Below, in pieces: positions 23,175-33,892 of a stretch of 64,000 bases of DNA (within the stretch, counting starts at the first letter, position 1; each line of letters starts with the position of its first letter). Both the position numbers and the translations under genes were made by a program. The notes below the pieces were generated by a model, which saw only the letters and a list, made by a program, of their open reading frames with translations, searched no databases and was not told the DNA's origin. The stretch comes from Aphelocoma coerulescens. Its lineage: Eukaryota; Chordata; Aves; Passeriformes; Corvidae. Location of the stretch: NCBI RefSeq assembly GCF_041296385.1, contig NC_091017.1, positions 77,704,555 to 77,768,554 of the forward strand, read 5' to 3'.

Positions 23175-25110
23175 GGAAGGAGGGAAATTGGGAAAAGGGG
23201 GGAAAAATAGGGAAAAAGGGGGAAAAAATTGGGAAAAGGGGGGAAAAATTGGGAAAAGGGGGGAAAAAATTGGGAAAAGGGGGGAGAAATTTGGGTAAAA
23301 GGTGGGAAAATGGGGGAAAAACATGGGGAAAAGGGGGGAAAAATTGGGAAAATGGGGAAAAACCTTGGGAAAATGGGGAAAAAAACTTGGGAAAATGGGG
23401 AAAAAAACTTGGGAAAATGGGGAAAAAAACTTGGGAAAAAGGGGAAAAATTGTGGGAAAAGGGGGGAAAAACTTTCAGAAAATGGGGAAAGCCATGGGAA
23501 AAAGGGGGAAAACCTTGGGAAAATGGGGGAAAAAAATTGGGAAAATGGGGAAAAACCATGTGAAAAAGGGGGGAAAATTGGGAAAAGGGGGAAAAACCTT
23601 GGGAAAATGGGGGAAAAACATGGGGAAAAGGGGGAAAATATTGGGAAAAGGGGGGAAAAACCTTGGGAAAATGGGGAAAAAGGTGGGAAAATGGGGAAAA
23701 ATTGGGAAAAGGGGGGAAAAATGGGAAAATGGGGAAAAACATGGGGAAAAGGGGGAAAACACTGGGAAAAGGGGGGAAAAACCTTGGGAAAATGGAGAAA
23801 AATTGGGAAAAGGGGGGAAAAACCTTCAGAAAATAGGGAAAAAAACCTTGGGAAAATAGGGAAAAAGGTGGGAAAATGGGGAAAAATTGGGAAAAAGGGG
23901 GAAAAATTGTGGGAAAAGGGGGGAGAAATTGTGGGAAAAGGGGGGAAAAACCTTCAGAAAATGGGGAAAGCCATGGGAAAAAGGGGGAAAAAATTGGGAA
24001 AAGGGGGAAAAAAAAGTTGAGAAAAATGGGAAAAAAATTGGGAAAAAGAGGGGAAAAACCTTGGGAAAATGGGGAAAAATTGGGAAGAAGGGGGAAAATA
24101 CCGCGAAAAAGGGGGGAAAACGGGAAGATGGGGAAAAAAGGTGGGAAAAGGGGGGGAAAATGGGGGAAAAATTGGGAAAAGGGGGGAAAAACTGTGGGGA
24201 AAAAAACCTTGGGAAAATGGGGAAAAACATGGGAAAAGGGAAAATATTGGGAAAATGGGGAAAAACCTTGGGAAAATGGGGAGAATGTGGGAAAATGGGG
24301 AAAATGGGGAAAAATTGGGAAAAGGGGGGAAAAGTTGTGGGAAAAGGGGGGGGGAAACCTTCAGAAAATCAGAAAAAAATGTGGGAAAATAGGGAAAAAC
24401 ATGGGGAAAAGGGGGGAAATATTGGGAAAAGGGGGGAAAGCCTTCAGAAAATGGGGAAAAAAACCTTGGGAAAATGGGGAAAAACACGGGAAAAGGGGGG
24501 AAAATGGGAAGATGGGGAAAAAAGGTGGGAAAAGGGGGGGGAAATGGGGGAAAAAACCTTGGGAAAAAGGGGAAAAAGGTGGGAAAATGGGGGAAAAATT
24601 GGGAAAAGGGGGGAAAAACTGTGGGAAAAAAACCTTGGGAAAATGGGGAAAAAAACCTTGGGAAAATGGGGAAAAAACCATGGGAAAGTGAGAAAAAATC
24701 TCAGGGAAATGGGGGGAAATTTTGGGAAAAAACCTTAGGAAAATGGGGGAAAAAACAGGGAAATGGGGGAAAAATTGCGGAAAAAAATCTTGGGAAAATG
24801 GGGGAAAATAGTTGAGAAAAATGGGAAAAAATTGGGAAAAAGCCTTGGGAAAATGGAAATTAAGAACTTTGGGAAAATGGGGAAAAATGGGAAAATGGGA
24901 AATGACAGTGGGGAAAAAAGGGGAAAAGAACCTTGAGAAAATGGGGGAAAACATGGGAAAAGAAGTGGTAAAATGGGAGAAAAAGTTGGGAAAATGGGAA
25001 TGAAAACCCTTGGGAAAATGGGGCAAAAACCTTTGGAAAAAAGGGGAAAAAAACCTCAGGAAAATGGGGGAAAAATACAGGAAAACGGGGAAAAAACGGC
25101 GGGAAGACGG
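23175..25110 (+). repeat. GGGGAAAAACCTTGGGAAAAT array
   Basis: 1.9 kb of units of about 20 bp with GGGAAAATGGGGAAAAA and CTTGGGAAAA. It lies in the intron between exons 10 and 11. No gene; open frames are repeat artefacts. Confidence 0.9.
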
Positions 25111-25221
25111 GAACCCCCTTTGCTGGAGTTTCCCCTGATCCCCACGTCCCAGGAGCCCTCCCAGGGTGGGATCGGCAGCGCTGGAAGAGCCTCTGGAAAG
25201 GGCCGGAATTTCGGGAATTAC

Positions 25222-25437
25222 CCGGCCCTGGCGCGGCCTCAGCGGGCGGCTCCGCGCCGCTCCCGGGATCCGGCCCTGGCCCGGCCGGCTCCGCGCAATT
25301 CCCGGCGTCCGACGGCGGCTCCGAGTCCTTCCCGTCCGCGGCCGCAGCTCGGCAATCCCGGGAATTGCGGGAATCTTGGGAATTGCGGGAATCTTGGGAA
25401 TTGCGGGAGTCTTGGGAAGCCTCGGCCGCACCTTTGG
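25222..25437 (-). CDS. ZNF638: ZNF638 exon 10 of window: linker with a coding minisatellite
   Basis: 216 nt, window residues about 396-467, starting in phase with exon 9 (Ala) and continuing KGAAEASQDSRNSQDSRNSQ. The hexapeptide QDSRNS is repeated three times, then comes an Ala/Pro/Gly/Asp-rich acidic part including DGKDSEPPSDAG and PAEAAPGP. The acceptor is TCCCTGCAG; the donor is CCGG|GTAATT, chosen because it leaves the single base needed by exon 11. Other GT sites nearby give the wrong phase. The repeated hexapeptide resembles in length and composition the ATTCCCG-type repeats of the introns, suggesting the same expansion process has entered coding sequence. Confidence 0.85.
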
Positions 25438-25464
25438 CTGCAGGGACAGACAGCGCGGCCTCGC

Positions 25465-26318
25465 TTCGGCTCCTCTCGGCTCCTCTCGGCTCCTCCCGGA
25501 TCCCCTCGGCTCCTCCCGGCTTCTCTCGGTTCCCCCTAGTTCCCCTCGGCTCCTCCCGGCTCCCCTCGGCTCCTCCCCTCGGCTCCTCCCGGCTTCTCTC
25601 GGTTCCCCTCGGCTCCTCCCGGCTTCTCTCGGTTCCCCCCGGCTCCTCCCGGCTTCTCTCGGTTCCCCTCGGCTCCTCCCGGCTTCTCTCGGTTCCCCCC
25701 GGCTCCTCCCGGCTCCCCCCGGCTCCCCTCGGCTCCTCCCGGATCCCCCCCTCGGCTCCCCCCCTCGGCTCCTCCTGGCTCCCCTCGGCTCCTCCCCTCG
25801 GCTCCTCCCGGCTCCCCTCGGCTCCTCCCCCCGGCTCCTCCCGGCTTCTCTCGGTTCCCCCCGGTTCCCCTCGGCTCCTCTCGGCTCCTCCCGGCTCCCC
25901 CCGGCTCCTCCCGGATCCCCTCGGCTCCTCCCCTCGGCTCCTCCCGGATCCCCCCGCCTCCTCCCGGCTCCTCCTCTCGGCTCCCCTCGGCTCCTCCCGG
26001 CTCCCCTCGGCTCCTCCCGGCTCCCCTCGGCTCCCCTCGGCTCCTCCCGGCTCCCCTCGGCTCCCCTCGGCTCCCCCCCGGCTCCCCTCGGCTCCTCCCG
26101 GCTCCCCTCGGCTCCCCTCGGCTCCCCCCCGGCTCCCCTCGGCTCCCCTCGGCTCCCCCCCGGCTCCCCTCGGCTCCTCCCGGCTCCCCTCGGCTCTCCC
26201 CGGCTCCTCCCGGATCCCCCCGCCTCCTCCCGGCTCCTCTCGGCTCCCCTCGGCTCCTCCCGGCTCCTCCCGGATCCCCCCGGCTCCCCTCGGCTTCTCT
26301 CGGCTCCTCCCGGCTTCC
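25465..26318 (+). repeat. CTCGGCTCCTCCCGG array upstream of exon 10
   Basis: About 0.85 kb of units CTCGGCTCC and TCCCGGCTCCC, very GC-rich with CCCCC(G/C) clusters on the plus strand. It begins about 25 bp above the exon 10 acceptor, which retains a normal TGTCTGTCCCTGCAG. Confidence 0.92.
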
Positions 26319-26324
26319 CGAAGC

Positions 26325-27230
26325 TTTCCCATTATCCCAACTTTTCTTCTCCCATTTTCCCATGGGTTTCTTTCCCGAAGTTTTTAATTCCCAGTTTCCC
26401 ACTTTTCCCCCCATTTTCCCAAGGGTTTTTCCCAAGTTTTCCCCCATTTCCTGAGGTCTTCCCCATTCTCCCAACTTTCATTGCCCATTTTTTCCCATTT
26501 TCCCAAGGTTTTTAATTCCCGTTTTCCCAAGGTTTTTTTCCCTTTCCCCCATTTTCCCCCCCATTTTCCCAAAGTTTTTTCCCATTTCCCCAAGGTTCTT
26601 TTCCATTTTTTCCCCATTTTCCCAAGGTTGTTTCCCCAATTTCCCCCCCCATTTTCCCCCCATTTTCCCAAGATTCTTCTTCCATTTTTCCCAGTGTTTT
26701 CCCCCCCTTTTCCCAAGGTTCTTTCCCCCATTCCCCCCCCCTATTTTCCCAAGGTTCCCATTCCCATTTTCCCAAGGTTCTTTTCCCATTTTTTCCCCAT
26801 TTTCCTGAACTTTTTTCCCATTTCCCCCCCATTTTCCCAAGGTTCTTTCCCCATTTTTTCACCCCATTTTCCCATTTTTCCCCCTTTTCCCAAGGTTCTT
26901 TTCCCATTTTCCCCCCATCTCCCAAGGTTCCCATTCCCATTTCCCCCCCATTTTCCCAAGGTTCTTCTTCCATTTTTCCCATTTTTCCCAGTGTTTCCCC
27001 CCCATTTTCCCATGGTTCTTTCCCCATTTTTTCCCCCCATTTTCCCATTTCCCCCCCATTTTCCCAAGGTTCCCATTCCCATTTTCCATGGTTCTTTCCC
27101 CATTTTTTCCCCCCATTTTTTCCCCCCATTTTTCCCCATTTTCCCGAGGTTCTTTCCCCCATTCCCCCCCCCCCCCACATTCCCAGTGTTCCCATTCCCC
27201 CTCTCCCCTCCCTTTCCCGTTTTTCCCCAC
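26325..27230 (+). repeat. CCCATTTTCCCAAGGTTC array
   Basis: 0.9 kb of CCCCATTTTCCC, AAGGTTCTTTTCCC and related units; similar in kind, but in reverse orientation, to the GGGAAAATGGGG array at 23.2-25.1 kb in the neighbouring intron. Confidence 0.88.
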
Positions 27231-27340
27231 CTGCCGCTCCGGAGCTTTTCCTTCCTTTCCTCTCTCCCGGTGCCGCCGTTTTCTTCCCTTTCTCCTTTTT
27301 CCCTGCGAAAAATCCCGGGAAAAGAAAAAAAAAACGGGAA

Positions 27341-27450
27341 TCGGGAAGGGCGCCCCCTAGCGGCTCCGAAGGTCCCGCGAATCGGGAAGGGCGCCCCCTA
27401 GCGGCTCCGAAGGTCCCGCGAATAGGGAAGGGCGCCCCCTAGCGGCTCCG
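27341..27450 (-). promoter_or_regulatory. Three tandem CTCF-like sites
   Basis: The plus-strand string GGGCGCCCCCTAGCGG occurs three times, at 27,348-27,363, 27,389-27,404 and 27,430-27,445, spaced exactly 41 bp. Its reverse complement, CCGCTAGGGGGCGCCC, closely fits the core of the vertebrate CTCF motif (CCxCxAGGGGGCGC). All three sites have the same orientation. The cluster sits at the border between C-rich and AT-rich arrays in the intron between exons 9 and 10. Binding is not shown; it is a motif call. Confidence 0.65.
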
Positions 27451-27489
27451 AACAGCCCGGGAATCCCAAAGGAAGGGGAAGAGTTCATT

Positions 27490-28795
27490 AATTAATTAAT
27501 TAGGCCAATTGGTTGATGAATAGAGCCGGTTAATCGATTAATAGAGCCGGTTAATCGATTAATAGAACTGGTTAATTGATTAGTACACCCGGGAAATTAA
27601 CTGAGCCGGTTAATTGATTAATAAACCCGGTTAATTGGTTACTAGAGCTGGTTAATTGATTAATAAATCCAGTTAATTGATTAATAGAGCCGGTTAATTG
27701 ATTAATAGTGCCAGTTAATTGGTTAGTAGTGCCAGTGAATTGATTAATAGAGCCAGTTAATTGGTTAATAGAGCCGGTTAATTGATTAATAGAGCCAATT
27801 AATTGGTTAATAGAGCCGGTTAATTGGTTAATAAAGCCAGTTAATTGATTAATAGAGCTGGTTAATTGATTAATAGAGCCGGCTAATTATTAATCCAGCC
27901 AGTTAATTGATTAATACACCCGGTTAATTGATTAATACGCCTGGTAAATGGATTAATAGAGCCGGTTAATTGATTAATAGAGCCAGTTAATTGGTTAATA
28001 GTGCCAGTGAATTGATTAATACACCCGGTAAATATAATTAATAAAGCCAGTTAATTAGTAGAGCCAGTTAATTGGTTAATACACCTGGTTAATAGATTAA
28101 TAGAGCCAGTGAATTGATTAATACAGCCGGTAAATTAATTAATAGAACTGGTTAATTGATTAATAGAGCTGGTTAATGGATTAATAGAGCAGATTAATTG
28201 GTTAATAGAGCCAATTAATTGATTAATAGAGCCAGTTATTGGTTAATAGAGCCTGTTAATTTATTAATAGAGCTGGTTAATTGATTAATAGAGCCGGTTA
28301 ATTGATTAATAGAGCCAGTTAATTGGTTAATAGAGCTGGTTAATTGATTAATACACCCGGTAAATTGATTAATAGAACTGGTTAATTAATTAATAGAGCT
28401 GGTTAATGGATTAATAGAACCAGTTGATTAATACACCTGGTTAATTGATTAATGGGGCAGTTAATGGATTAATAGAGCCAGTGAATTGATTAATAGAACC
28501 AGTTAATTGATTAATAGAGCTGATTAATTGGTTAATAGAGCCGGTTAATTGATTAAGAGATCTGGTTAATTCAATAATAGAGCTGGTTAATTGATTAATA
28601 TACCCGGTAAATACAATTAATAGAGCCGGTTAATTGATTAATAGAGCCGGTTAATTGATTAATAGAGCCAGTTAATTGGTTAATAGAGCCGGTTAATTGA
28701 TTAATACACCCGGTTAATTGATTAATACACCCGGTAAATTGATTAATAGAGCTGGTTAATTGATTAATACACCCGGTAAATTGATTAATAAAGTC
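27490..28795 (+). repeat. TTAATTGATTAATAGAGCC array
   Basis: 1.3 kb of a unit of about 20 bp, TTAATTGATTAATAGAGCC with GG/CA variants and occasional CACCCGG. AT-rich island in an otherwise GC-rich region. Confidence 0.93.
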
Positions 28796-29290
28796 AATTA
28801 AGCACTAAAGGCAATTAATTCGCTCAGGAAAGAATTAAGCCCAGGAATTTTAATGCAAATTATTCCCCATCGAAGGCAATAAATTTGGAACCAATTAGGC
28901 CAATTAATTAATTAATAGAGCCGCTTAATTGATTAATAGAGCCGCTTAATTGATTAATACAGGAAATTAAGCAATAAGGGCAATTAATTCGTTCAGGAAT
29001 AAGTGAAAACCCAGCAATTTTAATGCAAATTATTCCCCATCAAAGGCAATAAATTTGGAACCAATTAGGCCAATTAATTAATTAATAGAGCCGCTTAATT
29101 GATTAATAGAGCCGCTTAATTGATTAATAAAGGAAATTAGGCACTAAAGGCAATTAATTCGCTCAGAAAAGAATTAAGCCCAGGAATTTTAATGCAAATT
29201 AGTCCCCATCGAGGGCAATAAATTTGGAATCAATTAGGCCAATTAATTAATTAATAGAGCCGGTTAATTGATGAACAGAGCCGCTTAATT
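28796..29290 (+). repeat. Three copies of a 169-170-bp unit with octamer motif
   Basis: CAATTAATTC recurs at 28,812, 28,981 and 29,151, and the octamer ATGCAAAT at 28,853, 29,023 and 29,192. Each unit ends with TTAATTGATTAATAGAGCCGC repeats of the neighbouring array. Sequence 29,291-29,472 is intron with TAATTAATAACTAATAA runs. Confidence 0.85.
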
Positions 29291-29472
29291 AGCTGAGGAA
29301 GGAACCGAATCGGTGCCGCTGGAAAGCCCCAAATTTCCCATTAAAAATCCCGGAAGCCAATGGAATGCAGAATTAATAATTAATAACTAATAATTAATGA
29401 TTAATAACTAATAATTAATAACTAATAATCAATAACTACTAATTAATCACGACTAACGAGCCCCGGCCTCAC

Positions 29473-29516
29473 CTGGCAGGGCTTTGGGCGCTTTGGTGCC
29501 GCTGCTCGGAGCTTTC
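29473..29516 (-). CDS. ZNF638: ZNF638 exon 9 of window: basic linker
   Basis: 44 nt: one base completing Lys, 14 codons (KAPSSGTKAPKALP), one base over. The acceptor is CTCCTGCAG and the donor CCAG|GTGAGG, near consensus. It lies 116 bp beyond exon 8 and continues the same Lys/Ala/Pro-rich, probably disordered, linker. The leftover G combines with CC of exon 10 to give Ala. A 4,035-bp intron follows; it contains two AT-rich arrays, a triple CTCF-like cluster and two C-rich arrays. Confidence 0.85.
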
Positions 29517-29632
29517 CTGCAGGAGCACAACAAATGTTCATTAATTAACGCCCATTCATTAATTAACCCCCGTGAATTAATCAGCCCCGGCCGGGCCCCG
29601 TAATTAGCGCCCCGGCGTTAATTAACTCTCAC

Positions 29633-29691
29633 TTGCTGCTCGCCGGGGCCTTTTTGGGGGTGGCCACTCGTTTCTTCACCGTTTTCTTCAG
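29633..29691 (-). CDS. ZNF638: ZNF638 exon 8 of window: basic linker
   Basis: 59 nt encoding LKKTVKKRVATPKKAPASS plus two bases (AA) that exon 9 completes to Lys. The acceptor is CTCCGCAG and the donor AGCAA|GTGAGA. It is strongly basic and probably disordered; a Lys/Ala/Thr-rich linker follows RRM1 in the family. The exon sits between AT-rich intron sequence on both sides and stands out as a GC-rich island. No domain is recognisable, so the assignment rests on splice sites, phase and composition. Confidence 0.85.
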
Positions 29692-29839
29692 CTGCGGAGG
29701 GGTTAATGATTAATAACAGCCATTAATTATTAATAACGGCCCTACCTGCGGTTCATTAACGGCCCTTAATTATTGCTAATGTAGCCCGGGGGTAATTAAA
29801 TGAGAGCCCTTCGAGTCTGTTAATGAATGAGAGGGTGGA

Positions 29840-31165
29840 TATCCAAAGGCATGGAAATAGGGCTAATAATGGCTAATAATGACTGCTAATAATCGCTATT
29901 AATAACTGCTAATAATCAATAATAATAACTGCTAATAGTGGCTAATAATGACTGCTAGTAGTCACTAATAATGGCTGCTAATAATCACTAATAATAACTG
30001 CTAATAATGGCTAATAATGACTGCTAATAATCGCTATTAATAACTGCTAATAATCACTAATAATAACTGCTAATAATGGCTAATAATGACTGCTAATAAT
30101 CGCTGTTAATAACTGCTAATAATCAATAATAATAACTGCTAATAATCGCTAATAATGACTGCTAGTAGTCACTAATAATGGCTGCTAATAATCACTAATA
30201 ATAAATAACAATAATCACTAATAATAGCTGCTAATAATCGCTAATAATGACTGCTAATAATCACTAATAATAGCGGCTAATAATCACTAATAATAACTAA
30301 TAATCGTTAAGAATAACTGCTAGTAATCATCAATAATAACTGCTAATAATCACTAATAACTAATAATCGCTAATAATAACTGCTAATAGTCAATAACTGC
30401 TAATAATCACTAATAACTGCTAATAATCACTAATAGTGTTAATAATCACTAATAGTAACTAATAATCGCTAATAATGACTGCTAATAATCATCAATTATA
30501 ACTACTAATAATTGCTAACAATAACCGCTAGTAATCATTAATAATCACCAATCATAACTGCTAATAATCGCTAATAATAACTGCTAGTAATCACTAATAT
30601 TCATCAATAAGAACTGCTAATAATCGCTAGTAATGACAGCTAATAATCGCTAATAATGACTGCTAATAATCATCAATAATAACTGCTAATAATCGCTAAT
30701 AATAACTGCTGGTAATCACTAATATTCATCAATAAGAACTCCTAATAATGGCTAATAATAACTGCTAATAGTCATCAATAATAACTGCTAATAATCACTA
30801 ATAATAACTGCTAGTAATCTCTAACAATAACTGCTAATAATCATTAATAACTGCTAATAATCACCAATAATTATTAACCATCAATAATAACTGCTAATAA
30901 TCATTAATAATATCTGTTAATAATCACTAATAATAACTGCTAATTATCACTAATAAATGATCATAATCATTAACAATAACTACTAATAATCATTAGTAAT
31001 AACTGCCAATAATCATCAATAATAACTGCTAATAATCATCACTAATAACTGCTAATAATCATCAACAATGACAGCTAACACCCATTGATAACTGTTCATA
31101 ATCGTCACTAATAACTGCTAATAATCATCACTAATAACTGCTAATAATCATCACTAATAACAGGA
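29840..31165 (+). repeat. CTGCTAATAATCACTAATAATAA array
   Basis: 1.3 kb of ACTGCTAATAATCRCTAATAA-type units, 11-12-bp half-units. Second AT-rich island, in the intron between exons 7 and 8. Region 29,701-29,839 before it is unique intron. Confidence 0.92.
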
Positions 31166-31189
31166 AATAATGGCCAATAACAACTCTCC

Positions 31190-33665
31190 AGGCTGCCATC
31201 CCCATCCCCATCCCCAGCTCCCATTCCCACTCTCCAGAGCCGCGTTCCCGTTCCCATTCCCATTCCCGTCCCCGTTCCCATTCCCGTTCCCATTCCTGTT
31301 CCCATTCCTGTTCCCGTTCCCATTCCCGTTCCCATTCCCGTTCCCATTCCTGTTCCCGTTCCCGTTCCCGTTCCCATTCCCGTTCCCATTCCTGTTCCCA
31401 TTCCCGTTCCCGTTCCCATTCCTGTTCCCATTCCCGTTCCCATTCCCGTTCCCATTCCCGTTCCCGTCCCCATTCCCATTCCTGTTCCCATCCCCATTCC
31501 CATTCCCGTCCCCATTCCCGTTCCCGTTCCCATTCCTGTTCCCATTCCCGTCCCCGTTCCCATTCCCGTTCCCGTCCCCATTCCTGTTCCCATTCCCATC
31601 CCCGTTCCCATTCCCGTTCCCATTCCCGTTCCCATTCCCATTCCCATTCCCGTTCCCATTCCTGTTCCCATTCCCATCCCCGTTCCCATTCCTGTTCCCA
31701 TTCCCATTCCCCATTCCCGTCCCCATTCTCGTTCCTGTCCCCATTCCCGTTTCCATTCCCATTCCCATTCCTGTTCCTGTTCCTGTTCCCATTCCCACTC
31801 TCCAGAGCCCCATTCCCGTTCCCATTCCCACTCCTGTTCCTGTTCCCCGTTCCCATTCCCACTCCCAATCCCCATCCCCGTTCCCGTTCCCGTTCCTGTT
31901 CCTGTTCCCATCCCCACTCCCATCCCCATTCTCCATTCCCGTTCCCACTCTCCCATTCCCATTCCCTCTCTCTGTGGCTCCCATTCCCGCTCCCACTCCC
32001 ACTCCCCATTCCCATTCCTGTTCCCATCCCCATCCCCACTCCCATTCCCACTCCCACTCCCGTTCCCACTCCCATTCCCATTTCCCATCCCCATTTCCAT
32101 TCCCATCCCCGTTCCCATTCCCATTCCCACTCCCATTCCCATCCCCATTCCCGTTCCCATTCCTGTTCCCGTTCCCATTCCTGTTCCCATTCCCATTCCC
32201 CATCCCTATTCCCGTTCCCACTCTCCCACTCCATCCCTCTCTCCATTCCCATTCCCATTCCCACTCCCATCCCCACTTCCATCCCCATTCCCATCCCCAT
32301 CCCCATTCCCATTCCCATTCCCATTCCCAGGCTGCCATTCCTACTCTCCAGAGCCACGTTCCTGTTCCCATTCCCGTCCCTATTCCCTGTCCCTGTTCCC
32401 ATCCCCATCCCCATTTCCCATTCCCACTCCCATCCCCATCCCCGTTCCCATTCCCCACTCTCGTTCCCACTCCCAATCCCCATTCTTGTTCCCATTCCCA
32501 ATCCCCATTCCTGTTCCTGTTCCCATTCCCATCCCCGTTCCCATTCCTGTTCCCACTCCCATTCTCGTTCCCATTCCCATTCTCCCACTCCCATCCCCAC
32601 TTCCATCCCCATCCCCATTCCCATTCCCAGGCTGCCATTCCCACTCTCCAGAGCCGCGTTCCTGTTCCCATTCCCGTCCCTATTCCCTGTCCCTGTCCCC
32701 ATCCCCATTTCCCATTCCCATCCCCACCCCCATCCCCCATCCCCATCCCCATTCCTGTTCCCACTCCCATTCCCATTCCCACTCTCCCACTCCATCCCTC
32801 TCTCCATTCCCAATCCCATTCCCACTCCCATCCCCATCCCCACCCCCATTTCCCATCTCCATTTCCCATCCCCATTCCCATTTCCCACCCCCGTTCCCAT
32901 TCCCATTCCCATTCCCGTTCCTGTTCCCATTTCCCATCCCCATCCCCATTTCCCATCCCCTTTCCCATCCCCATTTCCCATCCCCATTCCCATCCCCATC
33001 CCCATTCCCATTCCCATCCCCATCCCTATTCCCATCCCCATCCCCACTCCCACCCCCATCCCCATTCCCATCCCCATCCCCGTTCCCATTCCCCACTCTC
33101 GTTCCCACTCCCAATCCCCATTCCTGTTCCCATTCCCATTCCCGTTCCCATTCCTGTTCCCACTCCCATTCTCGTTCCCATTCCCATTCCCACTCTCCCA
33201 CTCCCCATTCCCATCCCCATTCCCGTTCCCATTCCCATTCCCAGGCTGCCATTCCCACTCTCCAGAGCCGCGTTCCTGTTCCCATTCCCGTCCCTATTCC
33301 CCATCCCCATCCCCATTTCCCACCCCCATCCCCATTCCCATCCCCATTCCCATTTCCCATCCCCATTTCCCACCCCCGTTCCCATTCCCATTCCCATTTC
33401 CCATCCCCATTTCCCACCCCCATTCCCATCCCCATTTCCCATCCCCATTCCCATTTCCCATCCCCATTTCCCACCCCCATTCCCATTCCCATTTCCCATC
33501 CCCATTCCCATCCCCATTTCCCATTCCCCATTCCCATCCCCATTCCCATTCCCCATCCCCATTTCCCATCCCCATTCCCATCCCCATTTCCCATTTCCCA
33601 TCCCCACCCCCATTTCCCACCCCCATTTCCCACCCCCGTTCCCGTTCCCGTTCCCGTTCCCGTTC
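31190..33665 (+). repeat. CCCATT/CCCGTT hexamer array
   Basis: 2.5 kb of C3-plus-three-base hexamers; on the coding strand GGGAATGGGAACGGG, so the pre-mRNA itself has G-quadruplex potential. GGCTGCCATTCC-ACTCTCCAGAGCC blocks recur near 31,192, 32,331, 32,630 and 33,244, giving a higher-order structure. The array reaches the exon 7 donor. Confidence 0.92.
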
Positions 33666-33669
33666 CCAC

Positions 33670-33801
33670 CTGCCCGGATCCCGCTCGGGGTCTCTCGGCG
33701 ACGCTGATCCGGATCCGTTTCCCGTTGAGCAGCACCGGCGCCGTCTCCCCGAATTTGACGGCGGCCATCACGGCCTCCTTGTAGTTCATCTCCAGGTAGG
33801 C
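33670..33801 (-). CDS. ZNF638: ZNF638 exon 7 of window: RRM1, C-terminal half
   Basis: 132 nt, 44 codons, phase 0 to 0 (window residues 318-361). It starts with the RNP1 strand AYLEMNY, followed by [18 protein letters not shown] and the last strand [12 protein letters not shown], which completes RRM1 begun in exon 6. The acceptor is GCTCCCAG, the donor GGGCAG|GTGGGA. RNP1 lacks the usual aromatic pair of canonical RRMs and has Tyr-Leu-Glu instead, as is normal in this family. The downstream intron (3,978 bp) begins at once with CCCGTTCCCATT-type repeats that run to the donor itself. Confidence 0.95.
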
Positions 33802-33892
33802 CTGGGAGCGCCGGAATTCCCAGATTTCCCGGAATTCCCGGAATTCCGCGGGGTTTTGTGGTGTGGGAAAAGGGCGGAGGTGGAGGTTGGTA

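Noticed and set aside
25222..25437. Alternative longer end of exon 10 down to about 25,110 (the frame continues FQRLFQRCRSHPGRAP)
   Set aside because: The available GT sites further down leave zero or two bases over, which does not fit exon 11. GTAATT at 25,221 leaves the one base needed.
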